Source: CAG-488 sp045641565
Lineage (GTDB): Bacteria > Bacillota > Clostridia > Oscillospirales > Acutalibacteraceae
DNA length: 64,000 nt
Assembly: GCA_045641565.1 (NCBI GenBank)
Contig: JAZUHE010000067.1
Location: 4,465 to 68,464 of the forward strand
Direction of reading: 5' to 3'
The position numbers and the translations under genes are program-made. Shown here piece after piece: positions 35,212 to 43,258 of the stretch; the stretch's first letter is position 1; each line of letters begins with the position of its first letter. A model generated the notes under the pieces. The model was not told where the DNA came from and searched no databases. It saw nothing but the letters and a program-made list of their open reading frames with translations.

Positions 35212-35229
35212 TACTTATAGGAGATTAAT

Positions 35230-37212
35230 ATGCGCAACTTACGATCCTACTACTCTGCCACAATAGCAGATTTCCTAAGTCAGTCTGACCGAGAAATCCT
35301 CGGCATTATTCATGCCAACGACATATCGGCGGAAACGACAATTCAACAGAGCAACACATGGGAGTCGGAAATTACGATTCTCAAGGATCAGTTGCGCACA
35401 TTTTTAGACGGACGTATCATCTTTGAGTACACTATACCACGCATGGGAAAACGAGTGGACGCTGTGGTGATATACCGGGACATCGTGTTTCTACTTGAGT
35501 TCAAGGTCGGAGACAAGGAGTACCGCGAGAGTACATATGATCAGGTTTATGATTATGCCCTGGACCTGCGGAACTTTCAGAAAGAAAGTCATGACAAACT
35601 GCTTGCCTGTCTGATGATTTCTACCAGAGCACCGGAGCAACCGTGCGTTATAAACGAACGCAACCATATTATTGAGCCGATCCGTTGTAATGCAGAAAAT
35701 ATCGCTGCTGCCATTGAAACGATCGTGGTGCAATATGACGAGCCGGCGTTTGATTACGAAGCGTGGGAAAACTCGGAGTATTTGCCGACACCGACTATTG
35801 TTGAAGCGGCACAGGCGCTATACCGTGGGCACAATGTCCATGATATCACCCGCAGCGATGCCGGCGCCGAAAATCTTACAGTCACCACAGATGAAATCAA
35901 CCGAATCATTGATTACAGCAAAGCCAATCACCGGAAGTCGATTTGCTTTGTTACCGGTGTACCCGGAGCAGGTAAAACGCTGGTTGGTCTTAATCTTGCT
36001 ATACAGCGATCAGACGCCGCAGCCGGCGAGCACGCGGTATTTCTATCCGGCAATTTCCCGCTTGTAACAGTGTTACAAGAGGCACTCGCTAGAGATAAGG
36101 TGGCGCAGGAAAAAGAAGCCGGACGCCGACTTTCAAAAAATGATGCACTACGCAGTACGTCGGCATTCATTCAAATTATCCACAAATATCGTGATTCTTT
36201 CGTCGGTAACGAACATATCCCGCCGGAGCGCGTCGCCATTTTTGATGAGGCACAGCGCGCGTGGACGAAGGATATGATTGCTAAGTTCATGCAGACGAAA
36301 AAAGGCGTACCGGACTTTGAATACAGCGAGCCGGAGTTCCTGATCAGTACTATGGACAGGCATCAGGACTGGGCTGTTATCATCTGTCTTGTCGGTGGCG
36401 GACAGGAGATCAACACTGGTGAAGCCGGACTGCCAGAATGGTTTGACTCACTGCGTCGTGCATTCCCACATTGGGACGTATATATCACGCCTCAGCTCAA
36501 CGACGAGGAATATCGCCGCGAACGCGAATGGAACGACATGATTGCCTACCTGCAGATCTATGAGAATGCTGATCTGCACCTTGCCACCTCGGTACGGTCC
36601 TTCCGCACACCGGATTTGGCTGCATTCGTCAAGGCTGTGTTGGACGTTGACACTGATGCGGCAAAAGAATTATATACTCGCATTAAAGATAAGTACCCCA
36701 TCGTGCTGACACGTGATCTGAACAAAGCAAAAGAGTGGGTGCGTAACCAGTGCCAAGGCACCACACGCTATGGTTTGCTTGCCAGTAGTGGAGCGCTTCG
36801 CCTAAAACCGGAAGGAATTTTCGTGAAGAATGAGATCTCCGTGGCAAACTGGTTTCTGAACGGAAAAGACGACGTGCGATCCAGCTATTATCTGGAGGAC
36901 GTCGTTTCGGAGTTCGACATTCAAGGCCTGGAACTGGATTATTCCATTGTTGCGTGGGACGCGGACTTCCGTTTCGACGGCGAGCAGTGGACCTATAATA
37001 ATTTCGTTGGTAACCGCTGGATGAACGTTGCGTCTGAGGATCGCAAATTGTATCTGAAAAATGCCTACCGAGTACTTCTCACCCGTGCTCGTCAAGGAAT
37101 GGTGATATTTATCCCGGAAGGTAGTGATGCGGATGGAACACGGAAGCGAGAATGGTATGATAGGACGTATGAGTATCTGCATGATATAGTGTCAAACGAA
37201 TCACAGATATAG
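35230..37212 (+). CDS. PD-(D/E)XK nuclease fused to DUF2075 superfamily 1 helicase
   Basis: A 660-aa protein. Residues 60-130 show a nuclease core: RVDAVVIYRDIVFLLEFKVG gives D77, E90 and K92. The rest is a DUF2075/Schlafen-like helicase with Walker A GVPGAGKT (243-250), DEAQ (339-342), and a final motif YRVLLTRARQGMVIFIPEG. Such proteins occur in restriction and Zorya/Gabija-like neighbourhoods. GC content and codon use are clearly higher than in the dnd genes, suggesting a separate arrival. Starts behind TAGGAGATTAAT. Confidence 0.82.
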   Translation: MRNLRSYYSATIADFLSQSDREILGIIHANDISAETTIQQSNTWESEITILKDQLRTFLDGRIIFEYTIPRMGKRVDAVVIYRDIVFLLEFKVGDKEYRESTYDQVYDYALDLRNFQKESHDKLLACLMISTRAPEQPCVINERNHIIEPIRCNAENIAAAIETIVVQYDEPAFDYEAWENSEYLPTPTIVEAAQALYRGHNVHDITRSDAGAENLTVTTDEINRIIDYSKANHRKSICFVTGVPGAGKTLVGLNLAIQRSDAAAGEHAVFLSGNFPLVTVLQEALARDKVAQEKEAGRRLSKNDALRSTSAFIQIIHKYRDSFVGNEHIPPERVAIFDEAQRAWTKDMIAKFMQTKKGVPDFEYSEPEFLISTMDRHQDWAVIICLVGGGQEINTGEAGLPEWFDSLRRAFPHWDVYITPQLNDEEYRREREWNDMIAYLQIYENADLHLATSVRSFRTPDLAAFVKAVLDVDTDAAKELYTRIKDKYPIVLTRDLNKAKEWVRNQCQGTTRYGLLASSGALRLKPEGIFVKNEISVANWFLNGKDDVRSSYYLEDVVSEFDIQGLELDYSIVAWDADFRFDGEQWTYNNFVGNRWMNVASEDRKLYLKNAYRVLLTRARQGMVIFIPEGSDADGTRKREWYDRTYEYLHDIVSNESQI

Positions 37213-37234
37213 GACAGTAAACGGAGGATTCATA

Positions 37235-39178
37235 ATGGCAAATAATGATATGATTATTATTGATAGCATTGTCCAAGATCGCCTTCTTGAAAAAGGATTG
37301 AAAGATACGGATAAAACCCGCGGTGCAGAATTCGAAGAGTTTGCTTTTCAAGAAATACTAAAAAGCTACGACATTTCTAATACTCAGCTTGTAGATGGAA
37401 TTGTTGACGGTCAAGATGATGGCGGAATAGATGGATTCTATATTTTTGTAAACGGGATTCCTGTTATTGACCCGGATGATTTTCCCTGGCCAAGAAGGAA
37501 TGCAGAATTAGAAATTTATATTATTACTTCAAAGCACCACGACACATATGAACTCGGCCCATTAGAAAGCTTAGATTCCACCCTATCCGAAGTTTTTAAT
37601 CTGCGGTTAAGCACGGATAAATTTTCTAGCAAATTAAATTCTAAAGTCATTTCCAAGAGGAATACACTGGTACATACATATCGTAAAATTGGACATATTC
37701 TAGAGAATTGCATAATTTCCATTATTTACGTCTCTCGAGGTGACAGTTCTCAAGTTGCACCTAATATTGCTGCCAAAGGTCAAAAAATCAAAAAAACCTG
37801 CATGGAGAATTTCACGGATTGTGAAACCAAACTCTCTTTCTTGGGATCCAAGGAGCTTGTTTCGTTATATCGAAAGAAAAGAAATGCGCCGGTTTCTATT
37901 AAAATAACCGAATGTTTCCAAAGGAAAAGTGACTATGTAGCGCTGGTTACACTGAGTGATTACTATTCTTTCGTAACTGATGACCAAGGGAAGCTAAAAC
38001 GCTATTATTTCGAGGAAAATGTGCGGGATTATCTTGGGGCCAATCGAACAAACGTCGATATCCAAAATACTCTTTTAAATCCCGATTCGCCTGATTTTTG
38101 GCTATTGAATAACGGAGTTACAATCCTGGCTTCAAAGGCTATTTTATATGACAAACAACTTGAGGTGGAAAACGTTCAGATTGTAAATGGGCTTCAAACA
38201 ACTAATGCAATTTATCAGCACTTTTTCAACAGAAAAGAAGAAAATGATAACAGGAGCCTATTAGTGAAAATCATATGTTCTTCGAATGAAGACGTCAGAC
38301 ACGAAATAATACAGGCCACAAATAATCAGTCTGCAATTCCTTTGTACTCTCTTCATGCTACAGATAAAATACAAAAAGACATTGAAGACATAATGATCCA
38401 AAACGGTTTGTTTTACGAAAGGAAGATAAATTATTATAAAAATTTAGGTTATGACGAGGAGCAAATATTCGCGCCACTATATTTGGCTGGTGGATACGTA
38501 ACATTGATAATGAAACTTCCATATGTAGCTGCCGTTCTTAAATCAAAGTTTATGAACGAGCCATCACAATATGTGAAAGTTTTCTCTCCAAAATCCGATT
38601 TAAGAGTTTGGCCAGCCATCGCCAAAATACTCAGAAAAGTTGATAGTGTTGCCGAAGCAAATAGAGCAAAAATTAAAACAAGTTCAGAAAAATATCTAAA
38701 AACAGTTAGACCAATTATTTCATTACTCTGTGTCGCACGTCTACAAGGAAAATTCAATTTTGGCGAAAATGATCTTATTCGTATGGATATAGAATTGTTG
38801 GATGATGCCCTTATCGCTGATGTAGTAAACGATTTGGTTAATCTAATAAACAGTGATGATTCCCTAAAATCAATAAAAAATATAGCAAATTATGGTAAGA
38901 TTCGTGAGATTATAAAAAGTCTTGGAGAAAAGTATAAATTACCAGATTACATTACAATTGAAAAACGCAAAAGTTTCATTGTAAGCAATTATGAAATAAC
39001 AGAAGATTTTTTAAACGAAGTAAGAGAATACTTGCCCGCCCAGCCCTGGCCAGCAGGAATTCATAAGGTAATAGCTGAGAAAATAGGAAGTACAAACTCA
39101 AAAGTATATCGTGCAATAGATGAATTAATTGAAAGAGGAATATTTCGAGCACAAATTGATGGAAAGGTAACAGACTAG
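37235..39178 (+). CDS. AIPR family abortive phage infection protein
   Basis: A 647-aa protein. The centre carries the AIPR motif: DFWLLNNGVTILA near residue 290 and VENVQIVNGLQTTNAIY. The N-terminus (RGAEFEEFAFQEILK, DGQDDGGIDGFYI) resembles a PD-(D/E)XK-type nuclease start. AIPR proteins are phage-defence proteins often found beside restriction-modification systems. Start ATG 37235 behind ACGGAGGATTCATA; it is the last clear defence gene of the run. Returns to AT-rich composition. Confidence 0.83.
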   Translation: MANNDMIIIDSIVQDRLLEKGLKDTDKTRGAEFEEFAFQEILKSYDISNTQLVDGIVDGQDDGGIDGFYIFVNGIPVIDPDDFPWPRRNAELEIYIITSKHHDTYELGPLESLDSTLSEVFNLRLSTDKFSSKLNSKVISKRNTLVHTYRKIGHILENCIISIIYVSRGDSSQVAPNIAAKGQKIKKTCMENFTDCETKLSFLGSKELVSLYRKKRNAPVSIKITECFQRKSDYVALVTLSDYYSFVTDDQGKLKRYYFEENVRDYLGANRTNVDIQNTLLNPDSPDFWLLNNGVTILASKAILYDKQLEVENVQIVNGLQTTNAIYQHFFNRKEENDNRSLLVKIICSSNEDVRHEIIQATNNQSAIPLYSLHATDKIQKDIEDIMIQNGLFYERKINYYKNLGYDEEQIFAPLYLAGGYVTLIMKLPYVAAVLKSKFMNEPSQYVKVFSPKSDLRVWPAIAKILRKVDSVAEANRAKIKTSSEKYLKTVRPIISLLCVARLQGKFNFGENDLIRMDIELLDDALIADVVNDLVNLINSDDSLKSIKNIANYGKIREIIKSLGEKYKLPDYITIEKRKSFIVSNYEITEDFLNEVREYLPAQPWPAGIHKVIAEKIGSTNSKVYRAIDELIERGIFRAQIDGKVTD

Positions 39179-39222
39179 TCAGTTCATTCTTTTAACACTA
39201 ATATGTTACGTTTCGGTGCTGC

Positions 39223-40120
39223 ATGAAAAAAGATAATTTCACTTTTGATGGAAAAGAAAGATGTGAAACCGTCATGGTTGAGAATGAAAAAATAGAATTA
39301 TACGAAGATCAGCCGATCCGGACTGCGTGGAACGAAGTCGAAGAAGAATGGTATTTTTCTGTCGTTGATACTATCCGTGTTTTGACCGACAGCAAAGATC
39401 CATTGGCATACTGGAGAAAGCTGAAACAGCGGTTAATTAGCGAAGGCAATGAAACCGTGACAAATTGTCACGGTTTGAAAATGACTGCTGCCGACGGGAA
39501 AAAACGTCTTACCGACGTTGCCACCACGGAGCAGCTTCTTCGCATCATCCAGTCCATCCCATCAAAAAAAGCAGAGCCGTTCAAAATGTGGCTGGCACAG
39601 GTCGGACGCGAGCGAATTGAAGAAACCATCGATCCTGAGCTGACGATTGAGCGAGCGCTGGAGATATATCTTAAAAAAGGTTATTCGCGGGAGTGGATCA
39701 ATCAACGTTTACAGGCTATCCAAGTACGCAAGGAACTAACCGACGCAGAACCGTGGCGTCAAGGAAGGCGTGGAATACGCAATCCTGACCGACGAGATCA
39801 CCAAAGCGTGGTCAGGTATGTCCACGCGGCAGTATAAAAACCTCAAAGGGCTGAAAAAGGAAAACCTGCGGGACAATATGTCTACGCTGGAGCTCGTGCT
39901 CAACATGCTAGCCGAGGCAACCACGACAGAACTTTCCAAAACACATGAGCCACAGGGCCTTGCGGAGAATCAGAGTATTGCCCGTCAGGGTGGGCAGATC
40001 GCCGGAAATGCACGGAAAGAAATCGAAGAAAACACTGGGAGACCTATAATTACATCTAAAAACGCCACAGAACTCAACGCCGTGGTGACAAAACTGATCG
40101 AGGAAACCAGCAAGGAATAA
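39223..40120 (+). pseudogene. BRO-N domain protein, frameshifted
   Basis: Two consecutive frames encode one protein. The first (39223 to about 39745) has the BRO-N domain (IRTAWNEVEEEWYFSVVDTI) and RALEIYLKKGYSREWINQRL. The second (from about 39746 to 40120, read from the codons before 39770) continues NRGVKEGVEYAILTDEITKA to the natural end. The break lies at 39742-39750 and is explained by loss of about 5 bases in a sequence that would read ELTDEWQNRGV. BRO-N domains are DNA-binding modules of phages and mobile elements. No good ribosome site precedes ATG 39223; a GTG start near MVENEKIELYED is an alternative. Confidence 0.8.
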
Positions 40121-40213
40121 TGCACTTGTTACTTTTCTCTTAACAATGCCCTTTTCGGGTAGCTATTTCCCGCCTTCTCTGGTATGTTTTGTGCTGTCAA
40201 AGGAGGTGGCACA

Positions 40214-40504
40214 ATGGAGAGCACTATTCAGGAATTGTATTACGGCAATATTCCGCTTTCGGATCGGGACTTCAAGAAAAATAGTGAGTACGCGCACATT
40301 TTGCAGCTTGTTTCTCGACACGAAGAAAGCCTCATGAGTACCCTGACCGAAGCACAGAAAGAGATTTTCGAGAAGTTCAAAGACGGGACTGCGGAAATCG
40401 AAGGCATGACGGAAGTGGCGGCCTTTACCATCGGCTTCAAGCTGGGCCTGCGACTGACCGCAGAGGCATTTATCAGCGGCGAGCAAAACCTGATCGACGA
40501 ATGA
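40214..40504 (+). CDS. DUF6809-type small protein
   Basis: A 96-aa protein starting at ATG 40214 behind AAAGGAGGTGGCACA. It begins MESTIQELYYGNI and ends in an amphipathic helical region (EVAAFTIGFKLGLRLTAEAF). This is a common small protein of clostridial mobile elements with no known function. A weak terminator-like hairpin (CGCATCC/GGGTGCG, 40515-40540) follows. Confidence 0.75.
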   Translation: MESTIQELYYGNIPLSDRDFKKNSEYAHILQLVSRHEESLMSTLTEAQKEIFEKFKDGTAEIEGMTEVAAFTIGFKLGLRLTAEAFISGEQNLIDE

Positions 40505-40595
40505 TCCCAACGCGTCGCATCCGAGTGGGTGCGATTGCGTTTTCAAAAGATCGGAGTCATATGATAAGTATTAAAAATGATAATCAACTGCGCAT

Positions 40596-40735
40596 CTGCC
40601 CCAGTCTAGCCCAATTTCGCGTAACTTTTCCTATATAATTCTTTACGCGCGACTTTATCAGAAATAGAAGCAGTAATAGCCAGTACCCCAGTATTAAGTC
40701 AAGGAACTTGCTAAGTTCCTTGTAATGGCTTTCTT
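40596..40735 (+). repeat. ~130-bp interspersed repeat, copy A
   Basis: Contains CGTAACTTTTCCTATAT, ACGCGCGACTTTATCAGAAA and a closing hairpin CAAGGAACTT-GCT-AAGTTCCTTG (40700-40722). The outer base pair is C-G where copies B and C have A-T, a compensatory change that argues the hairpin is conserved. Confidence 0.75.
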
Positions 40736-40757
40736 TCAATACCCTCCGTCGCTGATG

Positions 40758-40886
40758 GCTGAATCAGTTTGAGGCTGTTTCGCTGTAACTTTTCTATACT
40801 TCTTTTCATACGCGATTTTATCAGAAAAAGAATCAGGAATAGTAAGTACTTCAGTAAAGGAACTTTGTAAGTTCCTTTAGAATGAT
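40758..40886 (+). repeat. ~130-bp interspersed repeat, copy B
   Basis: Same element as copies A and C: TGTAACTTTTCTATA, ACGCGATTTTATCAGAAAAA, AGTACTTCAGT, and the hairpin AAAGGAACTT-TGT-AAGTTCCTTT (40856-40878). It directly abuts the truncated gene at 40927. Confidence 0.8.
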
Positions 40887-40926
40887 ATTTTATGCAGTGC
40901 GGAAAATATAGTCGTATAACCGCAGC

Positions 40927-41148
40927 ATGCATATTAGTGGGACATTCAGCAAAAATCAGGACATTGAAGCCACAAAACAGGATATTGCCAGTGGAAAACA
41001 GGACATTGGAACAACACTTTCCCGTCACCAGCAAAAGCAATACGAAAAAATGGTCGCTTCATTTGGTAAGACCACTGTTTTCGGAAGAAGCGATATGGTT
41101 GCTGCTTTAGGTATCACACCATCTCCGGCATCTGCATATTGGAAATAA
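40927..41148 (+). pseudogene. C-terminal remnant of a large AlbA_2/Fic-type protein
   Basis: About 74 residues with the repeats DIEATKQDIASGKQDIG followed by a winged-helix end (VFGRSDMVAALGITPSPASA). This is the usual C-terminus of divergent AAA-4 (AlbA_2) or Fic-related proteins of clostridial mobile elements. The body of the gene is missing; the frame runs back into repeat copy B. Confidence 0.6.
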
Positions 41149-41169
41149 TATAAATACGAGGTGCACAAT

Positions 41170-42027
41170 ATGATTAATAAAACCTCAATACGTTTTTTCG
41201 AAAATATCCCGGTACGCGCTGTTTGGGACGATGAAAGCTCCAAATGGTGGTTTTGTGCTATGGATATTGCCGAAGCACTGACAAAATCAAAAAATCCAAG
41301 GTCGTATTGGAATGCAATCAAAAGGCGAAAAAATGAGTTGTCGACAATTTGTCGACAACTGAAATTAAAAGCGAAAGACGGCAAGTTTTACAATACCGAT
41401 GTGGTAGATGAAAACAGCCTGAATACCGTTCTTGCACTTATTCCAAGCAAAAAATCCGATGTGTTCCAAAAGTGGATGAAAAACATGGAAACGTCGCTTG
41501 ACGAGAAGAGTAAGCAAAAAGCCTATGAACTTTTTGAAAGCGGATTTATCGACAACATCGAAGTCGGCACGGCTAAAGGCTTGCAACAAATCCACGGCTA
41601 TATTTTCGGCGGTCTTTACGATTTTGCGGGACAGATCCGAACACTGAATATTGCAAAGGGCGGTTTCGCTTTTGCTCCAGCAATATACTTGGATGGAGCC
41701 CTTGCACATATTGAGGCGATGCCGGAAAATACGCTGAATGAAATCGTGAGCAAATATGTGGAAATGAACGTGGCACATCCGTTCATGGAGGGTAACGGTC
41801 GCAGTACCCGCATCTGGCTTGACCTAATGCTGAAAAAGAACTTGAAAAAATGCGTGGATTGGAGCCAGATTGATAAGACGGAATACCTTGACGCCATGCG
41901 GGAGAGCGTGGATGATTCGCACCGGATATTTGAACTGTTGCAAAGCGCCCTGACTGATGATATCTATAACCGCGAGATCATTATGAAGGGCATAGACTAT
42001 TCGTATTATTACGAGACAGAAGAATGA
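41170..42027 (+). CDS. BRO-N domain fused to a Fic AMP-transferase domain
   Basis: A 285-aa fusion. Residues 1-105 are a BRO-N domain (FFENIPVRAVWDDESSKWWF, ALIPSKKSDVFQKWM), paralogous to the frameshifted gene at 39223. Residues 115-250 are a Fic domain with the intact active motif HPFMEGNGRSTR (H203 to R214). Fic enzymes move AMP or another nucleotide group onto target proteins and often act as toxins. Start ATG 41170 lies behind GAGGTGCACAAT. I see no separate antitoxin gene and no clear (S/T)xxxE(G/N) inhibitory helix. Target unknown. Confidence 0.88.
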   Translation: MINKTSIRFFENIPVRAVWDDESSKWWFCAMDIAEALTKSKNPRSYWNAIKRRKNELSTICRQLKLKAKDGKFYNTDVVDENSLNTVLALIPSKKSDVFQKWMKNMETSLDEKSKQKAYELFESGFIDNIEVGTAKGLQQIHGYIFGGLYDFAGQIRTLNIAKGGFAFAPAIYLDGALAHIEAMPENTLNEIVSKYVEMNVAHPFMEGNGRSTRIWLDLMLKKNLKKCVDWSQIDKTEYLDAMRESVDDSHRIFELLQSALTDDIYNREIIMKGIDYSYYYETEE

Positions 42028-42050
42028 GAGGACAGCAAAGGAGGCAGACT

Positions 42051-42404
42051 ATGCAGTTTATTTGTTATCCCAAATGCACGACCTGCCAGAAGGCCAAGAA
42101 GTGGTTGGAGGAAAATGGTGTTGCGTTTGACGAGCGACACATCAAGGAAAACAATCCCACAGCCGAAGAGCTGCTGGCGTGGCACAAGAAAAGTGGATTG
42201 CCGCTGAAGAAGTTTTTTAACACCAGCGGTCTGCAGTATAAGGCACTGCAACTCAAGGACAAGCTGCCTGCCATGAGCGAGGGCGAACAGTTTGCGTTGC
42301 TCGCTTCGGACGGTATGCTGGTCAAGCGTCCGCTCTTGATCGGTGACGACTTCGTGATAGTGGGCTTCAAAGAGGCAGACTGGGTATCTGTCCTCGGAAA
42401 GTGA
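42051..42404 (+). CDS. ArsC/Spx/MgsR-family thioredoxin-fold protein
   Basis: A 117-aa protein. CXXC motif in YPKCTTCQKAKKWLEENGV at residues 6-9; the later KRPLLIGDD is typical of the ArsC/YffB/Spx family. Its closest style is the YffB/arsenate-reductase-like branch rather than true Spx. The start is ATG 42051 behind AAAGGAGGCAGACT. It stands between the Fic fusion and a flavodoxin, with 9 bases to the latter, suggesting a small redox operon. Confidence 0.85.
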   Translation: MQFICYPKCTTCQKAKKWLEENGVAFDERHIKENNPTAEELLAWHKKSGLPLKKFFNTSGLQYKALQLKDKLPAMSEGEQFALLASDGMLVKRPLLIGDDFVIVGFKEADWVSVLGK

Positions 42405-42413
42405 GGGTATAAC

Positions 42414-42899
42414 ATGACCAACAAACTTGTAGCCTATTTCTCTGCCAGCGGAGTAACGGCAAAGGTCGCCGGAAAACTGGCAAGTGCACTAGAAACAGAT
42501 ATCTACGAGATCAAGCCGGAAGTAAAATACACCAAAGCAGACCTGAACTGGATGAATAAAAAGTCCCGCAGCAGCATTGAAATGAACGACAAAAGCTTCC
42601 GTCCCGCCATAATCTCCGGTGATATGGATATTTCCGGGTATGACACAATTTGTCTTGGATTCCCAATCTGGTGGTATGTTGCACCGACAATTATCAACAC
42701 ATTCCTTGAAGCCTACGATTTTTCCGGTAAGAAAATCCTGTTGTTTGCCACGGCTGGCAGTAGTGGATTCGGTGATACGGCAGCAGAACTCAAGCCCTCT
42801 GCACCAAACGCGGATATTATCGAGACCAATGTATTGACAGGAATTATTACAGAGCCAAAAGTGAAAAAGTTGATCGAACTCGTTCAAAAGTCACTGTAA
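42414..42899 (+). CDS. Flavodoxin
   Basis: A 161-aa flavodoxin-like protein: FMN phosphate loop YFSASGVTAKVAGKLA and IWWYVAPTIINTFLE, followed by LLFATAGSSGFGDT. It resembles the short flavodoxins that accompany redox or antibiotic/oxidative stress genes. Nine bases after the ArsC-like gene; repeat copy C starts about 20 bases after its stop. Confidence 0.88.
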   Translation: MTNKLVAYFSASGVTAKVAGKLASALETDIYEIKPEVKYTKADLNWMNKKSRSSIEMNDKSFRPAIISGDMDISGYDTICLGFPIWWYVAPTIINTFLEAYDFSGKKILLFATAGSSGFGDTAAELKPSAPNADIIETNVLTGIITEPKVKKLIELVQKSL

Positions 42900-42918
42900 A
42901 CATATTGACCACTGAGCA

Positions 42919-43051
42919 ACTGACTCAGTCTGAGGCAATTTTGCATAACTTTTTCTATATATTTTTCACGCGCGACTTTATCAGAAAAAGAGTCAGTAAT
43001 ACTCAGTACTTCAGTAAAGGAACTTTGTAAGTTCCTTTGGAATGGCTTTTT
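42919..43051 (+). repeat. ~130-bp interspersed repeat, copy C
   Basis: Aligns end to end with copy B: ACTCAGTCTGAGG, CATAACTTTTTCTATA, ACGCGCGACTTTATCAGAAA, AGTACTTCAGT and the identical hairpin AAAGGAACTT-TGT-AAGTTCCTTT (43016-43038). Copies B and C are direct repeats around a 2.0-kb block holding the remnant, BRO-Fic, ArsC-like and flavodoxin genes. Confidence 0.8.
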
Positions 43052-43079
43052 ACTTATGGACGATATTTGACGTAGGAAA

Positions 43080-43111
43080 CAGCGCAGGCACCAATAGCCT
43101 GCGCTGTTTTT
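43080..43111 (+). terminator. Intrinsic terminator upstream of the IS21 element
   Basis: A perfect 10-bp stem CAGCGCAGGC/GCCTGCGCTG with loop ACCAATA, then TTTTT. Confidence 0.9.
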
Positions 43112-43258
43112 GGATAAGATAACGATTTTTCAACGCTAATATCCGATACCATCGTATTTTAGCGTTGATGTAATAGAAATTTTAACATAAAGGTGGTGAT
43201 GCGTATTGAAAGCAGCATGACTCTTTGGAAGCAAAACAAAAGAAGGAGGTAAAACAAC

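Noticed and set aside
37235..39178. Part of the phosphorothioate system (AIPR gene)
   Set aside because: AIPR proteins occur with many restriction systems; separated from dndE by two genes of other type, so I list it only as a neighbouring defence gene.
40596..43051. CRISPR array or integron attC array
   Set aside because: Copies are ~130 bp, irregularly spaced, with genes between; no 30-bp repeat-spacer pattern, no Cas genes, no integron integrase, and no clear RYYYAAC/GTTRRRY pairs.
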